Assembly (NCBI GenBank): GCA_021768245.1
Contig: JAETNO010000009.1
Coordinates: 1-64,000, forward strand
Origin: Bacteroidaceae bacterium
Lineage (GTDB): Bacteria > Bacteroidota > Bacteroidia > Bacteroidales > Muribaculaceae
Reading direction: 5' to 3'
Length of the DNA: 64,000 nucleotides
A program made the translations under genes and the position numbers. The notes beneath the pieces were generated by a model. It saw nothing but the letters and a program-made list of their open reading frames with translations, made no database searches and had not been told where the DNA came from. Numbering within the stretch: the first letter of the stretch is position 1; each line of letters starts with the position of its first letter. This document shows, piece after piece, positions 8,744-18,042 of the stretch.

Positions 8744-10864
8744 TTATTTATCCTTTGGCATTGGAAGTTCTGTCGAGCGTACGGATATCCCGTCGCGCTT
8801 CAGAAGGGCATCAATCGAAGCGTCGTGTCCACGGAAACGACGGTACAGTTCGTCAGGCTGCTCCGTGCCACCCTTCATTAGGATATTCCGTCGGAATGAA
8901 TCGGCAGTTTCAGAATCAAAGATGCCATGCTCCTTGAAATGGGCGAAAGCGTCTGCATCGAGAACCTCGGCCCATTTGTAGCTGTAGTAACCTGCGGCAT
9001 AGCCACCCGCAAATATATGGGAGAAAGATGAACCCGTCACAGACCCGGGAATCGGGTCGAACATCGCCACCGACTCTCCGGCCTCGCGCTCGAACGCCTC
9101 AGGGTCGGCGACCGGTGAAGTAATCGTGTGCCAGGCCATATCAATCAATCCGAAATTAAGCTGACGCAGGCAGGCATATGCAGCCCCGAACTGCGATGAA
9201 CTTACAATCTGCTTCACAAGCTCAGCGGGTATAGGTTCGCCGGTCTGGTAGTGGCGGGCAAAACCGTCGAGGAATGATTTTTCAGTCAGGTAATTTTCAT
9301 TGAACTGCGATGGCAGTTCCACGAAATCGCGGAGCACGTTAGTGCCTGACAGGGATGCATACTTCGTGCTCGCGAAGAGACCGTGGAGGGCATGTCCGAA
9401 CTCATGGAGGAAGGTCTCCACCTCATAAGGAGTGAGGAGCGACGGTTTGGTGTCGGTAGGTTTGGTGAAATTCATCACGATAGTGACGTGGGGACGTATA
9501 CTGTCGCCCGAGGGTGTGATTTCCTCGCTTTTGAAATCAGTCATCCATGCCCCCGGACGCTTGCTCGAACGCGGGAAGAAATCAGTATAAATAACCCCGA
9601 GGAAGGAACCGTCCTTGTCAATCACCTCAAAGGCGGTGACATCGGGATGATAGACTGGAATCTCAGGATTTTTCTTGAACGTCACTCCATAGAGCCTGGT
9701 CGCAAGACCGAACACACCGTCAATCACATTGTTGAGTTCAAAATACGGGCGCAGCTTTTCCTCATCGTAGGCATACTTCGCATTTTTCAGTTTGTTGGAG
9801 TAGTAGCTGTAGTCCCACGGCTTCAAGTCCACCTTCTTTCCTTCAATAGAGCTTGCATAAGCCGAAAGTTCCTCAAACTCCGCTTTCTGTGCCGGCAGAT
9901 AGGCATCGCGGAGAGAGTGGAGAAGTTCATAGACCTTCTCGGGTGTCTTCGCCATGGTCTTTTCAAGCGCATAATCGGCATATGTCTTATAGCCAAGGAG
10001 ATTGGCAATCTTCATACGTGTCTCGGCAATTTCCTTCATGACAGGAAGATTGTTGTAGTCGCCCTTGACATTACGTCCTGTATATAGGCGATACATCTTC
10101 TCCCTCAAATCGCGACGGTCGCTGTATTTCATGAAGGCCATATAAACCGGCTGGTCGAGAGTGAAGAGATACTCACCTTCACGGCCCTTCTCTTTAGCAG
10201 CCACTTCCGCAGCCTCTACCGAACTCTCGGGGAGTCCTGACAAATCGTCGGCAGTCAGCCATATTTCATATGTATTCACCTCACGGAGCACATTCTGGCC
10301 GAACTGCGTGGTCAGCTCGCTCAGACGGCTCGAAAGCTTCGAATACGTGTCGCGGTCGGCACCTTCAAGAAGAGCACCGTTGCGCACGAACGAATCATAA
10401 GTACGTTTAAGCAGCATCTGGTCCTCCTTGTCAAGATTGAATTTTCCTCGATTGTCATAGACACTCTTCACCCTTTTCCATAGCCCGCGGTTGAGCGAGA
10501 TTGAAGTCGAGTAATCGGCGAGACGTGGAGTGATTTTCATCGAGAGCTCCATCATCTCATCGCTGCTCATAGCCTCCGACAGCGGTTCAAACACGAGGAG
10601 CACACGGCTGAGCTCTGTATCTGCGCGCTCGAGGGCCACGATAGTATTCTCAAAAGTCGGAGCATCGGGATTGTTGACAATAGCGTCAACGGCTTCAAGA
10701 CCGAGCTTGATTCCTCGGTCAATCGCCGGCTCATAATCGGCGAAAGTGATTTTGTCGAAAGGCGCGGCCCCGTGAGGAGCCGACGAAAATTCCTTAAAAA
10801 ACGGATTCTGTGATTGTACCATAAGGCTTGTCGCGGCAACCGCCGCCAAGAAAATTTTACGCAT
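8744..10864 (-). CDS. dcp: M3-family zinc peptidase, dipeptidyl carboxypeptidase (Dcp) type
   Basis: Predicted secreted or periplasmic oligopeptidase releasing dipeptides from peptide C-termini. The 706-residue protein starts with a hydrophobic signal segment (MRKIFLAAVAATSLMVQS). The M3 zinc motif HEFGHALHGLFA lies near residue 487. HALH after the first zinc histidines resembles Dcp more than oligopeptidase A. The helical N-terminal half is typical of M3 enzymes. It sits 30 bp after the Mrr-like gene on the same strand and may share its transcript. Along with the DPP III gene at 18.0 kb it suggests peptide catabolism in the envelope. Confidence 0.93.
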   Translation of the reverse strand: MRKIFLAAVAATSLMVQSQNPFFKEFSSAPHGAAPFDKITFADYEPAIDRGIKLGLEAVDAIVNNPDAPTFENTIVALERADTELSRVLLVFEPLSEAMSSDEMMELSMKITPRLADYSTSISLNRGLWKRVKSVYDNRGKFNLDKEDQMLLKRTYDSFVRNGALLEGADRDTYSKLSSRLSELTTQFGQNVLREVNTYEIWLTADDLSGLPESSVEAAEVAAKEKGREGEYLFTLDQPVYMAFMKYSDRRDLREKMYRLYTGRNVKGDYNNLPVMKEIAETRMKIANLLGYKTYADYALEKTMAKTPEKVYELLHSLRDAYLPAQKAEFEELSAYASSIEGKKVDLKPWDYSYYSNKLKNAKYAYDEEKLRPYFELNNVIDGVFGLATRLYGVTFKKNPEIPVYHPDVTAFEVIDKDGSFLGVIYTDFFPRSSKRPGAWMTDFKSEEITPSGDSIRPHVTIVMNFTKPTDTKPSLLTPYEVETFLHEFGHALHGLFASTKYASLSGTNVLRDFVELPSQFNENYLTEKSFLDGFARHYQTGEPIPAELVKQIVSSSQFGAAYACLRQLNFGLIDMAWHTITSPVADPEAFEREAGESVAMFDPIPGSVTGSSFSHIFAGGYAAGYYSYKWAEVLDADAFAHFKEHGIFDSETADSFRRNILMKGGTEQPDELYRRFRGHDASIDALLKRDGISVRSTELPMPKDK

Positions 10865-10894
10865 TATTTTTACTGATTATCATATATATATATC

Positions 10895-11818
10895 TTACTC
10901 TTCTTCAGGATGGAAATATCCGAAATCCAGTCTCTTGACCTCAAAAGACCTGGCGGTGATAACTCCCAGTCCATACTCAATCATATAACGGGCCAATTGC
11001 TCACCGTCAATAAGCACTATTTTCAAATGCCCGGTCCGTGCGGCCTTTCTCGCCGCTTCCGAAAAATGTGATGCCGTGATATAAATACCCTTGGTGGCGC
11101 CGACATTGACCAAGGCTCCGATGAACTGCTGGATGTCAGGGGCGCCGACAACTTTGTCACTCCACCGTTTAGCCTGGATATAGATTCTGTCGAGACCGAG
11201 GGCATCCTCCTTAATTACGCCATCAATACCTCCGTCACAAGAATACTGTGTCACTTTTGCGGAATCCTCAAAATCGCCTCCATATCCCATTTTAACGAGA
11301 AGCTGGACAACCAGATTCTCAAAAAATTGGGGTGTCTGTCCTTTTATAGAATCCAGCAAATCATCAATCGTCTTATTCGTATACTCCTTATATGCCTCTT
11401 CCATCCTTTCCAAAGGAGTATCCTCCTCATTCTGCTCCGTCTTATCGACATTATTTTTCTTCCCTTTTTTACCTTTCTTCTTGATGAAAGCGCCAAATGA
11501 AGGGTAATTCTCAAGCAGATATCTCCGCGATATCTCAGAAATCCCCGACGCTAACAGCTTCTGACCGTCGGCAGTAATTACGAAATTGGCTCTCTTGGGA
11601 AACCTGATAAGCCCTGCCTTTGAAAGATAAGTCTTTGCCCAGCTGCATCTGTCAGCATGGCGGTTCTTGCCGGAATTATCCAAAGTCTCACTGAGGTCCT
11701 CTTCAGACAGATTCATTGTGGACGCCAGACCATTGATAACGTCCACGATTTTCCGGGTCTTCCCGTCAGCCATAAACCGCAGGAACGGCAACAGATAATT
11801 TTGAAAAGGAGGTATCAT
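10895..11818 (-). CDS. Mrr-type restriction endonuclease (type IV restriction-like)
   Basis: Predicted DNA endonuclease with Mrr architecture. An N-terminal winged-helix region (about residues 1-105) resembles the Mrr N-terminal domain. A very charged Lys/Glu linker (113-145) follows. The C-terminal restriction-endonuclease fold has Glu167, Asp199 in GGIDGVI and QAK at 215-217, the variant PD-(D/E)xK triad with Gln in place of Glu used by Mrr enzymes. Such proteins cut methylated foreign DNA, or damage the host when unsuitable methylation appears. No methylase or specificity subunit is adjacent. It lies between a TPR protein gene and a peptidase gene on the same strand. Confidence 0.88.
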   Translation of the reverse strand: MIPPFQNYLLPFLRFMADGKTRKIVDVINGLASTMNLSEEDLSETLDNSGKNRHADRCSWAKTYLSKAGLIRFPKRANFVITADGQKLLASGISEISRRYLLENYPSFGAFIKKKGKKGKKNNVDKTEQNEEDTPLERMEEAYKEYTNKTIDDLLDSIKGQTPQFFENLVVQLLVKMGYGGDFEDSAKVTQYSCDGGIDGVIKEDALGLDRIYIQAKRWSDKVVGAPDIQQFIGALVNVGATKGIYITASHFSEAARKAARTGHLKIVLIDGEQLARYMIEYGLGVITARSFEVKRLDFGYFHPEEE

Positions 11819-11875
11819 AGTATTTAAACTTTAAGAGATGAACGATGAAGCTTCATAAGCATATAATTACGACTA

Positions 11876-14092
11876 TTATATCTTGTGACCGAGGTTTGCG
11901 GACTCTGATATGGCGGAATCTATTATCAACTTGACTGTCAAATCATCTATGGCAATCGCGTCCTCCCCTTTTTGAAAGTCTGCAAGATTGTCATTGAAGT
12001 CACGGATAAAACCGTCTATATCAAAATTACGGCAAGCTATCGACATCGCAAAACGGCTGACGGCGGCTGCAAGACTGTTCTCTTTTATGTCAAGCATACC
12101 GGCAAAAAGATAGTCGTTCGCAAGGGGTGATCGGCCCATGACAAGGTCGCAGTATTTACGTGCCTTCTCAAGATTGCGCTGCATGAGGTGACATTCAAAC
12201 AGCGGACGCGACGAACGGTCCGACTCGCCACGGATAAACTCCACCTTATAGAAACAGGGGATGGCACGGTCAAAATGCCCGAGCTTCATCTCACACAGAC
12301 CGATATTATAGGCCACCCCCGCATCCTCAGGCGAATGTCTCTCAAGCCTTCTGTAGTAAGCGAGCGCATCTTTCCAGTTTTTCATCTGGCGGTGACACAC
12401 GGCAAGTTTCCTTATGGTCCACACGCTCTCCGAGTTCAGCAGTTCACTCTGCTCATAGTAGCGTATAGCTTCCGCAAGGTCGTCCGACATCTGACGGCAA
12501 TAGCCCATCTTCTGGAAAAGTTCCGACGAAGGCGGCATCTTTTCAGAAAGCATGCGGAAGATATCGAAAGCATCACCGAAATGCTGATGTTTGAAATAGA
12601 ACTCACCGACCAACTGAAGACTGTCTGCGTCGTCAAACACCTCCGCAAGCCTCGGATGGGTCACGAGGTTAAGTGTAGTGGCAAAGGGGTCGCTGAACTC
12701 ACCCTTCCGCCGGAACAGACGGAAGAAACGGTAAAGATCCTGCACATAGGCTCTGGCAATGGCTTCACGGTCCTTGGCCGAAGTCGCAAGTTCGCCGAAA
12801 CTCATCCCGGCCATCTGGGCAGAATGTGCTTTCAATTGCGAAGCCATCATCTCGCGCTGGGCGGCAGGGACATGAGAAAGCGAAAGCATGATTGAATACT
12901 TGTCGCTGTTGCACAACATCGGAGCCGCCCCTACGACATCGCCGAGCATACGCACGGAAGCGTCATCGCTCTCGGCTATCACGGAGTGAGAGCTGTGGAA
13001 AGGCATGAACCAGTTGGGCATATCGTTGAAAAATGGGAAGGTCTTCAAATTGCTGAATGTGGCCATCATCACATCGCCGCCATCCTCTTGAAGTTCCTGT
13101 AACTCCTTGAGCTTGTCGGCTATGCCCGACTTGTCGAGAAGTTCGGCCCATTCGGGATTCTCCTCAAACGATTCGGGGTCAAGCGGCGTCTCTCCGAGCT
13201 TTTCTATTTCAGGGCGCAGTTTCATCATCTCGGGTATCACCTCGTCGGTAAGCTTCTTGCCTATACGCTCCGTGTCTCGGGTGCGGATAAACTGCAACAT
13301 GGCCATCCTTACATCCGATGGCCATCGCGGATTCTCACACATGGCGTCAAAACGCCTCATCAGCGACGGAGAGAAAGGCCGTCCCCGCTGCACCGACATG
13401 ACGATTAACAACGAGCACAGCGACCTCACCGAAAGCGAGGCATCGTCAGAACCGTAAGCGTCCATCAACAGGCGCAGCCGGCGCTCGTCGTAATATTCGA
13501 GCTGCCCCATCATCAATGCCGAGATGCAAAGGGCCTTGAAATGAACCGGAAGAGAAGGGTCTGAAAAGATATTGCCAATAGCTGCCGCATCGTCGACTGT
13601 CAGAGGATGCGTGGTCCATATAAGATTGAAAATCCTCTTTTCCAAATCCTCCCCGCGACGGGTAAACTCACGGCCGGCCCGCTCCACATCCTCGGTAAGC
13701 ATCGCCATCTGCAAGCGTCGGTTCACACGGTGGTACTCACCGAGCAAAGCTGCTATAGTGATGTCGCGGCTCGTCTGCTGATAGCGCAGGGTATTGAAAT
13801 ATAAAGTCGGGGCATCCTCCACCCGCGAACGCCGGTGAAGCTCGTCGGCAAGCGAGCGCACGGAATCGAGAATCCCGGCGTAGAGTTCCGCACGCGAGGG
13901 ATCAGGCATCAGTTTCAACGCGTAGTGGGTCATTAGCCCGTAGCTCTCACGCAACCGTGCGGTAGCCGAACGGATTTCAGCGATGGCGCCAAGAGTGGCC
14001 GCGGAATTGTCAATCAAATCAAGGGCCTCATTGACCCTGCCGTCAGACAGGAGCCTTTCTATATCTTTTGAAATGTCAATATGATGATTCAT
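11876..14092 (-). CDS. Large TPR-repeat protein, function unknown
   Basis: A 738-residue, mostly helical protein with no signal peptide from the chosen start, so probably cytoplasmic. The C-terminal part (about 490-700) carries several tetratricopeptide repeats, for example FGDAFDIFRMLSEKMP, LAEAIRYYEQSELLNS and WKDALAYYRRLERHSP. The N-terminal half is helical but unassigned. The start at 14092 (MNHHIDISKDIERLL) is preferred over an upstream in-frame start at 14176, because a -7 promoter element lies at 14114-14121. The gene is divergent from dxr. A scaffold role is a guess based only on the TPRs. Confidence 0.8.
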   Translation of the reverse strand: MNHHIDISKDIERLLSDGRVNEALDLIDNSAATLGAIAEIRSATARLRESYGLMTHYALKLMPDPSRAELYAGILDSVRSLADELHRRSRVEDAPTLYFNTLRYQQTSRDITIAALLGEYHRVNRRLQMAMLTEDVERAGREFTRRGEDLEKRIFNLIWTTHPLTVDDAAAIGNIFSDPSLPVHFKALCISALMMGQLEYYDERRLRLLMDAYGSDDASLSVRSLCSLLIVMSVQRGRPFSPSLMRRFDAMCENPRWPSDVRMAMLQFIRTRDTERIGKKLTDEVIPEMMKLRPEIEKLGETPLDPESFEENPEWAELLDKSGIADKLKELQELQEDGGDVMMATFSNLKTFPFFNDMPNWFMPFHSSHSVIAESDDASVRMLGDVVGAAPMLCNSDKYSIMLSLSHVPAAQREMMASQLKAHSAQMAGMSFGELATSAKDREAIARAYVQDLYRFFRLFRRKGEFSDPFATTLNLVTHPRLAEVFDDADSLQLVGEFYFKHQHFGDAFDIFRMLSEKMPPSSELFQKMGYCRQMSDDLAEAIRYYEQSELLNSESVWTIRKLAVCHRQMKNWKDALAYYRRLERHSPEDAGVAYNIGLCEMKLGHFDRAIPCFYKVEFIRGESDRSSRPLFECHLMQRNLEKARKYCDLVMGRSPLANDYLFAGMLDIKENSLAAAVSRFAMSIACRNFDIDGFIRDFNDNLADFQKGEDAIAIDDLTVKLIIDSAISESANLGHKI

Positions 14093-14113
14093 AACAGATG
14101 ATTCATAGCTAAG

Positions 14114-14121
14114 CAAATTTA
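14114..14121 (-). promoter_or_regulatory. Promoter -7 element for the TPR gene
   Basis: On the minus strand the sequence reads TAAATTTG, matching TAnnTTTG. It lies 22 bp before the chosen start codon at 14092, implying a very short leader. Confidence 0.55.
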
Positions 14122-14165
14122 CTATTATTTCCGCAAAAATCATGCCAAAAATGAAGAATTTTCCG

Positions 14166-14173
14166 TATTTTTG
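14166..14173 (+). promoter_or_regulatory. Promoter -7 element for the dxr operon
   Basis: TATTTTTG matches TAnnTTTG and lies 73 bp before the dxr ATG at 14246. It overlaps a possible TTG start at 14171, which is therefore unlikely to be used. Confidence 0.6.
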
Positions 14174-14245
14174 CACATCTTAAACGCAATGCGCGCATTT
14201 GCATGCCCGCTAAGCTACAAGAAGCATCCATTTAAACGCCCTCTA

Positions 14246-15418
14246 ATGCCACATAACATAGCAATCCTCGGCTCAACCGGGTCGATAGGGACGCAGACAC
14301 TCGACGTAATTTCGCGCTTTCCCGAGCGCTTCAAAGCCACCATACTCGCTGCCGGCTCAAAAGTCGACCAACTCATCGAGCAAGCCATCGCTTTCAGGCC
14401 ATCGCTCGCAATCATTGCTGACGAAACGAAATATGGACGCCTGTGCGAAGCCCTCTCGCCTTTAGGCATAGAATGTGCGGCAGGCTCCGACGCCCTCGCC
14501 GACGCGATGGAGCGCGATGACTTCGACACCGTCGTCACAGCCACGGTGGGCTACAGCGGACTTCTCCCGACCATACGTGCCATCAAGGCCGGCAAGCAGA
14601 TTGCCTTGGCCAACAAGGAGACCCTCGTGGTGGCCGGCGAACTCGTCACCAGGCTCCTTGCACAATCACCCTCAAAAGTCATACCGGTCGACTCCGAACA
14701 CTCCGCAATCTACCAGTGTCTTGTCGGAGAAGACAGCGCAACGGTCAACAAGCTCATAATCACAGCCTCAGGAGGTCCCTTCCGCACCAAAAGCCGCGAA
14801 GAGATAGCCAATGTCACCGCAGAGCAGGCTCTCCACCATCCCCGCTGGCAGATGGGAGCCAAAATCACCATCGACTCGGCTACCATGCTCAACAAGGCAT
14901 TTGAAATCATCGAAGCCCGCTGGCTCTTCGACATAGCCCCCGAACGCATCGAGGCCGTGGTCCACCCGCAGTCTATAGTCCACTCCATGGTGGAATTCAT
15001 CGATGGAGCCGTCAAAGCCCAGCTCGGAATCCCCGACATGCGCCTGCCGATCCGCTATGCTCTCGGCGACGCGAGCCGCCTTCCCTCCTCCGAACGTCCG
15101 CTGTCGCTTGCCGACTACGCTACCCTTACATTCGAGAAACCCGACCCGGAAAAATTTCCCTGTCTCACACTCGCACCCTATGCGCTGACTAAAGGGGGCA
15201 ACTCGGCCTGTGTCATAAACGCGGCAAACGAGGTTGCCGTACGCGCCTTCCTGAAAGGCAAGATTCCTTTCACAGGCATCTACGACAGCATCACCATGAC
15301 CCTTGAAAAAATACCTTTCGTGGCCACTCCGACGCTCGACGACTACGTAGCCACCCACAAGGCAGCTATAGCATATGCCGAAAAGCTCACCGGCTGTAAA
15401 AGCGGCATCATACACTAA
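14246..15418 (+). CDS. dxr: 1-deoxy-D-xylulose 5-phosphate reductoisomerase
   Basis: Second enzyme of the MEP isoprenoid pathway. It converts DXP to 2-C-methylerythritol 4-phosphate with NADPH and a divalent metal. The Rossmann motif GSTGSIGTQTLDVI lies at the N-terminus, NKETLVVAGE follows, and the metal/substrate motifs PVDSEHSAIYQCL and IDSATMLNKAFE are intact. The ATG at 14246 gives a 390-residue protein of normal length with the GSTGS loop close to the N-terminus. It is followed by rseP after 48 bp, a common Bacteroidetes neighbour pair. Confidence 0.96.
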   Translation: MPHNIAILGSTGSIGTQTLDVISRFPERFKATILAAGSKVDQLIEQAIAFRPSLAIIADETKYGRLCEALSPLGIECAAGSDALADAMERDDFDTVVTATVGYSGLLPTIRAIKAGKQIALANKETLVVAGELVTRLLAQSPSKVIPVDSEHSAIYQCLVGEDSATVNKLIITASGGPFRTKSREEIANVTAEQALHHPRWQMGAKITIDSATMLNKAFEIIEARWLFDIAPERIEAVVHPQSIVHSMVEFIDGAVKAQLGIPDMRLPIRYALGDASRLPSSERPLSLADYATLTFEKPDPEKFPCLTLAPYALTKGGNSACVINAANEVAVRAFLKGKIPFTGIYDSITMTLEKIPFVATPTLDDYVATHKAAIAYAEKLTGCKSGIIH

Positions 15419-15466
15419 CCGAAACACCCAAGCACTTCCACTCTAACAGAACCTTCCACCAACTGT

Positions 15467-16822
15467 ATGGAAACATTCCTCCTGAAAGCCCTACAGCTCA
15501 TTGTAGCTCTCGCCCTGCTCGTGATTGTCCATGAGTTCGGCCACTATATCTTCTCCAGAATATTCGGGATAAGGGTTGAGAAATTCTATATGTTTTTCGA
15601 CCCCTATTTTTCTCTTTTCAAATGGAAACCGAAACCCAAACCGGGAGTCGACCCCGACAAAGCTTCATGGCGCGACACTGAATACGGCATAGGCTGGCTT
15701 CCGCTCGGCGGTTACTGCAAGATTGCAGGAATGATTGACGAGTCGATGGACACCGAGCAGATGAAACTCCCGCCCAAGCCATGGGAATTCCGCACAAAAC
15801 CTGCATGGCAACGCCTGTTCGTGATGCTCGGCGGAGTGTTCTTCAACTTCATCCTCGCCATCCTCATATACTCGGGAATAGCGATGCACTGGGGTTCGGC
15901 CTACATCCCCTTCGATGAGGCAACCGAAGGCCTCGACTTCTCGACAGCCGCCCAAAAAGCGGGATTCCGCAACGGCGATATCCCCTATATGGCCGACGGA
16001 CAGCTCCTCGACGCTTCCGACTCAAATGTCAGCTACAAAATAGCTGACGCAAAGGAAGTAAAGGTTATCCGTAACCACAAGGACACCGTCACCATCCATC
16101 TCCCCGAAGATTTCATCCTCAGACTTGACAATGAGGACGGATTCTATCAATACCGCCTCCCTGTCTACATTGACCGTATAGTCCCCGGTGAGGCCGCATC
16201 AAAAGCCCAACTCCTCGAAGGAGACCATATAGTGGCGGTCGACACCATCGCTACCCCCTCTTTCAGCGAGCTCACCCCGGCACTTCTCAAATATGCCGAC
16301 AAGGCGACCTCCGTCACTATCGAACGTGACGGCCAGCGCCTCACCGTCCCGGTCACGCCGAACGAACATGGCAAACTCGGCTTCCAGGTACGTCCCATAA
16401 CCGATGTATACAAAGCCGTGAAAATAAAATACGGCGTCCTTGAATCCATCCCCAAAGGCTGGGAACTCGGGACAACCATGCTGAGCACCTACGTAAGTTC
16501 GATGAAACACATCTTCTCCTCCGAAGGAGCGGAAAGCATCGGCGGTTTCGGCGCAATCGGCAACATGTTTCCCGAGAAATGGAACTGGCTGAGTTTCTGG
16601 GAAATCACAGCCTTCCTTTCGGTAGCTCTCGCGTTTATGAACATAATCCCCATTCCGGGGCTCGACGGAGGCCATGTGATGTTCCTCCTGTGGGAAATAA
16701 TCACCGGCAAGCAGGCTCCCGAGAAAGTTCTCATCGTGGCCCAGTATATCGGCATGGCCTTCATCTTCCTTCTGTTGATTTACGCCAACGGCAACGATAT
16801 ATTCCGTGCCTTCTTCAAATAA
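15467..16822 (+). CDS. rseP: RIP metalloprotease RseP (site-2 protease)
   Basis: Intramembrane zinc protease that cleaves transmembrane segments such as those of anti-sigma factors after a first periplasmic cut. The zinc motif HEFGH lies at residues 22-26 inside the first membrane helix. The second metal-ligand motif NIIPIPGLDGGHVMF is in a C-terminal membrane segment. Between them is a periplasmic region with PDZ-like sequence (for example GLDFSTAAQKAGFRNGD and IVPGEAASKAQLLEGD). At 451 residues it is normal. It lies between dxr and the RlmI-like methyltransferase, all close-packed on the same strand. Confidence 0.95.
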   Translation: METFLLKALQLIVALALLVIVHEFGHYIFSRIFGIRVEKFYMFFDPYFSLFKWKPKPKPGVDPDKASWRDTEYGIGWLPLGGYCKIAGMIDESMDTEQMKLPPKPWEFRTKPAWQRLFVMLGGVFFNFILAILIYSGIAMHWGSAYIPFDEATEGLDFSTAAQKAGFRNGDIPYMADGQLLDASDSNVSYKIADAKEVKVIRNHKDTVTIHLPEDFILRLDNEDGFYQYRLPVYIDRIVPGEAASKAQLLEGDHIVAVDTIATPSFSELTPALLKYADKATSVTIERDGQRLTVPVTPNEHGKLGFQVRPITDVYKAVKIKYGVLESIPKGWELGTTMLSTYVSSMKHIFSSEGAESIGGFGAIGNMFPEKWNWLSFWEITAFLSVALAFMNIIPIPGLDGGHVMFLLWEIITGKQAPEKVLIVAQYIGMAFIFLLLIYANGNDIFRAFFK

Positions 16823-16832
16823 CAGTTCAATC

Positions 16833-18014
16833 ATGATAAAGACCATCACGCTCAAACGAGGCAAAGAAGAATCGCTCCTCCGCTTTCACCCCTGGGTGTT
16901 TTCAGGAGCAATCGCCAGTCTTCCACAGGACATAGAGGAAGGGGAAACCGTAAGGGTGGAGGCTTCCGACGGTCGTCTGCTTGGCGTAGGCCACTATGAA
17001 GTCGGATCAATAGCAGTGCGCATGCTTGATTCCGGCGAGCGCACAATCGACGCGGATTTCTATGGCGAGCGTCTTGCCCAGGCATGGACCCTGCGACAGA
17101 AACTTGGACTCATCCGTCAGGACAATTCAACCTTCCGCCTCGTCCACGGTGAAGGAGATTTCCTTCCCGGTTGCGTGGTCGACGTCTACGGCGACACTGC
17201 AGTGCTACAGGCCCACAGTCCCGGCATGCATTTCGCACGCCACATCATAGCCGAAGCGCTGACACGCCTTCCCGACGCAGGAATAAAAAACGTGTACTAC
17301 AAATCCGAGACAACACTACCCTTCAAGGCGCGTCTCGACCCCGTCAATGACTATCTCATCGGGGGATATGACACGAATATAGCGATTGAAAACGGTCTGA
17401 AATTCAACATTGACTGGCTTAAAGGTCAGAAGACGGGGTTTTTCGTTGACCAGCGCGACAACCGCATGCTCCTGCAGAAATACAGCAAAGGCTCAAAAGT
17501 GCTCAACATGTTCTGCTATACCGGCGGATTCTCCGTCTACGCCATGAGAGGCGGGGCTCAGAGTGTAGATTCCGTCGACTCCTCAGCCAAGGCCGTCATG
17601 CTGACCGACGCCAACGTGGAGCTAAACTTTCCGTCGGATCCGCGCCATAAATCCTATGCCGAGGACGCCTTCAAGTTCCTCGCCCGCATGGAAAAAGGGA
17701 GCTATGACCTCATTATCCTCGACCCGCCGGCCTTCGCCAAACACCGCAGTGCCATACGCAACGCCATGATTGGTTACCGAAGGCTCAATGCCGCCGCCTT
17801 CGAAAAGATTGCTCCCGGAGGTATACTTTTCACCTTCTCATGCTCGCAGGCCATAACGAAAGAGCAATTCAGGCTGGCAGTGTTCACCGCCGCCGCGATG
17901 TCAGGCCGCAAGGTGAGAATACTCCACCAGCTCACCCAGCCTGCCGACCACCCCGTCAACATCTACCACCCCGAGGGGGAATACCTTAAAGGGCTGGTGG
18001 TCTATGTAGAATAA
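16833..18014 (+). CDS. RlmI-like class I SAM-dependent rRNA (cytosine-C5) methyltransferase
   Basis: Predicted 23S rRNA m5C methyltransferase. The N-terminal PUA domain (about residues 1-80, HPWVFSGAIASLPQDIEEGE) is followed by a linker and a Rossmann methyltransferase domain. That domain has the SAM-binding motif LNMFCYTGGFSVYAM and motif IV ILDPPAFAKH. Cys-containing FSCSQ follows, as in the family. The ATG at 16833 is preferred to a GTG at 16806, which would overlap the end of rseP. The 393-residue length fits RlmI/YccW. Confidence 0.9.
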   Translation: MIKTITLKRGKEESLLRFHPWVFSGAIASLPQDIEEGETVRVEASDGRLLGVGHYEVGSIAVRMLDSGERTIDADFYGERLAQAWTLRQKLGLIRQDNSTFRLVHGEGDFLPGCVVDVYGDTAVLQAHSPGMHFARHIIAEALTRLPDAGIKNVYYKSETTLPFKARLDPVNDYLIGGYDTNIAIENGLKFNIDWLKGQKTGFFVDQRDNRMLLQKYSKGSKVLNMFCYTGGFSVYAMRGGAQSVDSVDSSAKAVMLTDANVELNFPSDPRHKSYAEDAFKFLARMEKGSYDLIILDPPAFAKHRSAIRNAMIGYRRLNAAAFEKIAPGGILFTFSCSQAITKEQFRLAVFTAAAMSGRKVRILHQLTQPADHPVNIYHPEGEYLKGLVVYVE

Positions 18015-18042
18015 ATTCACAACCATCTAATACAAAAGAACA

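Noticed and set aside
14171..14245. Upstream TTG start extending dxr by 25 residues
   Set aside because: It overlaps the predicted -7 promoter element, and the extension is not part of the family fold.
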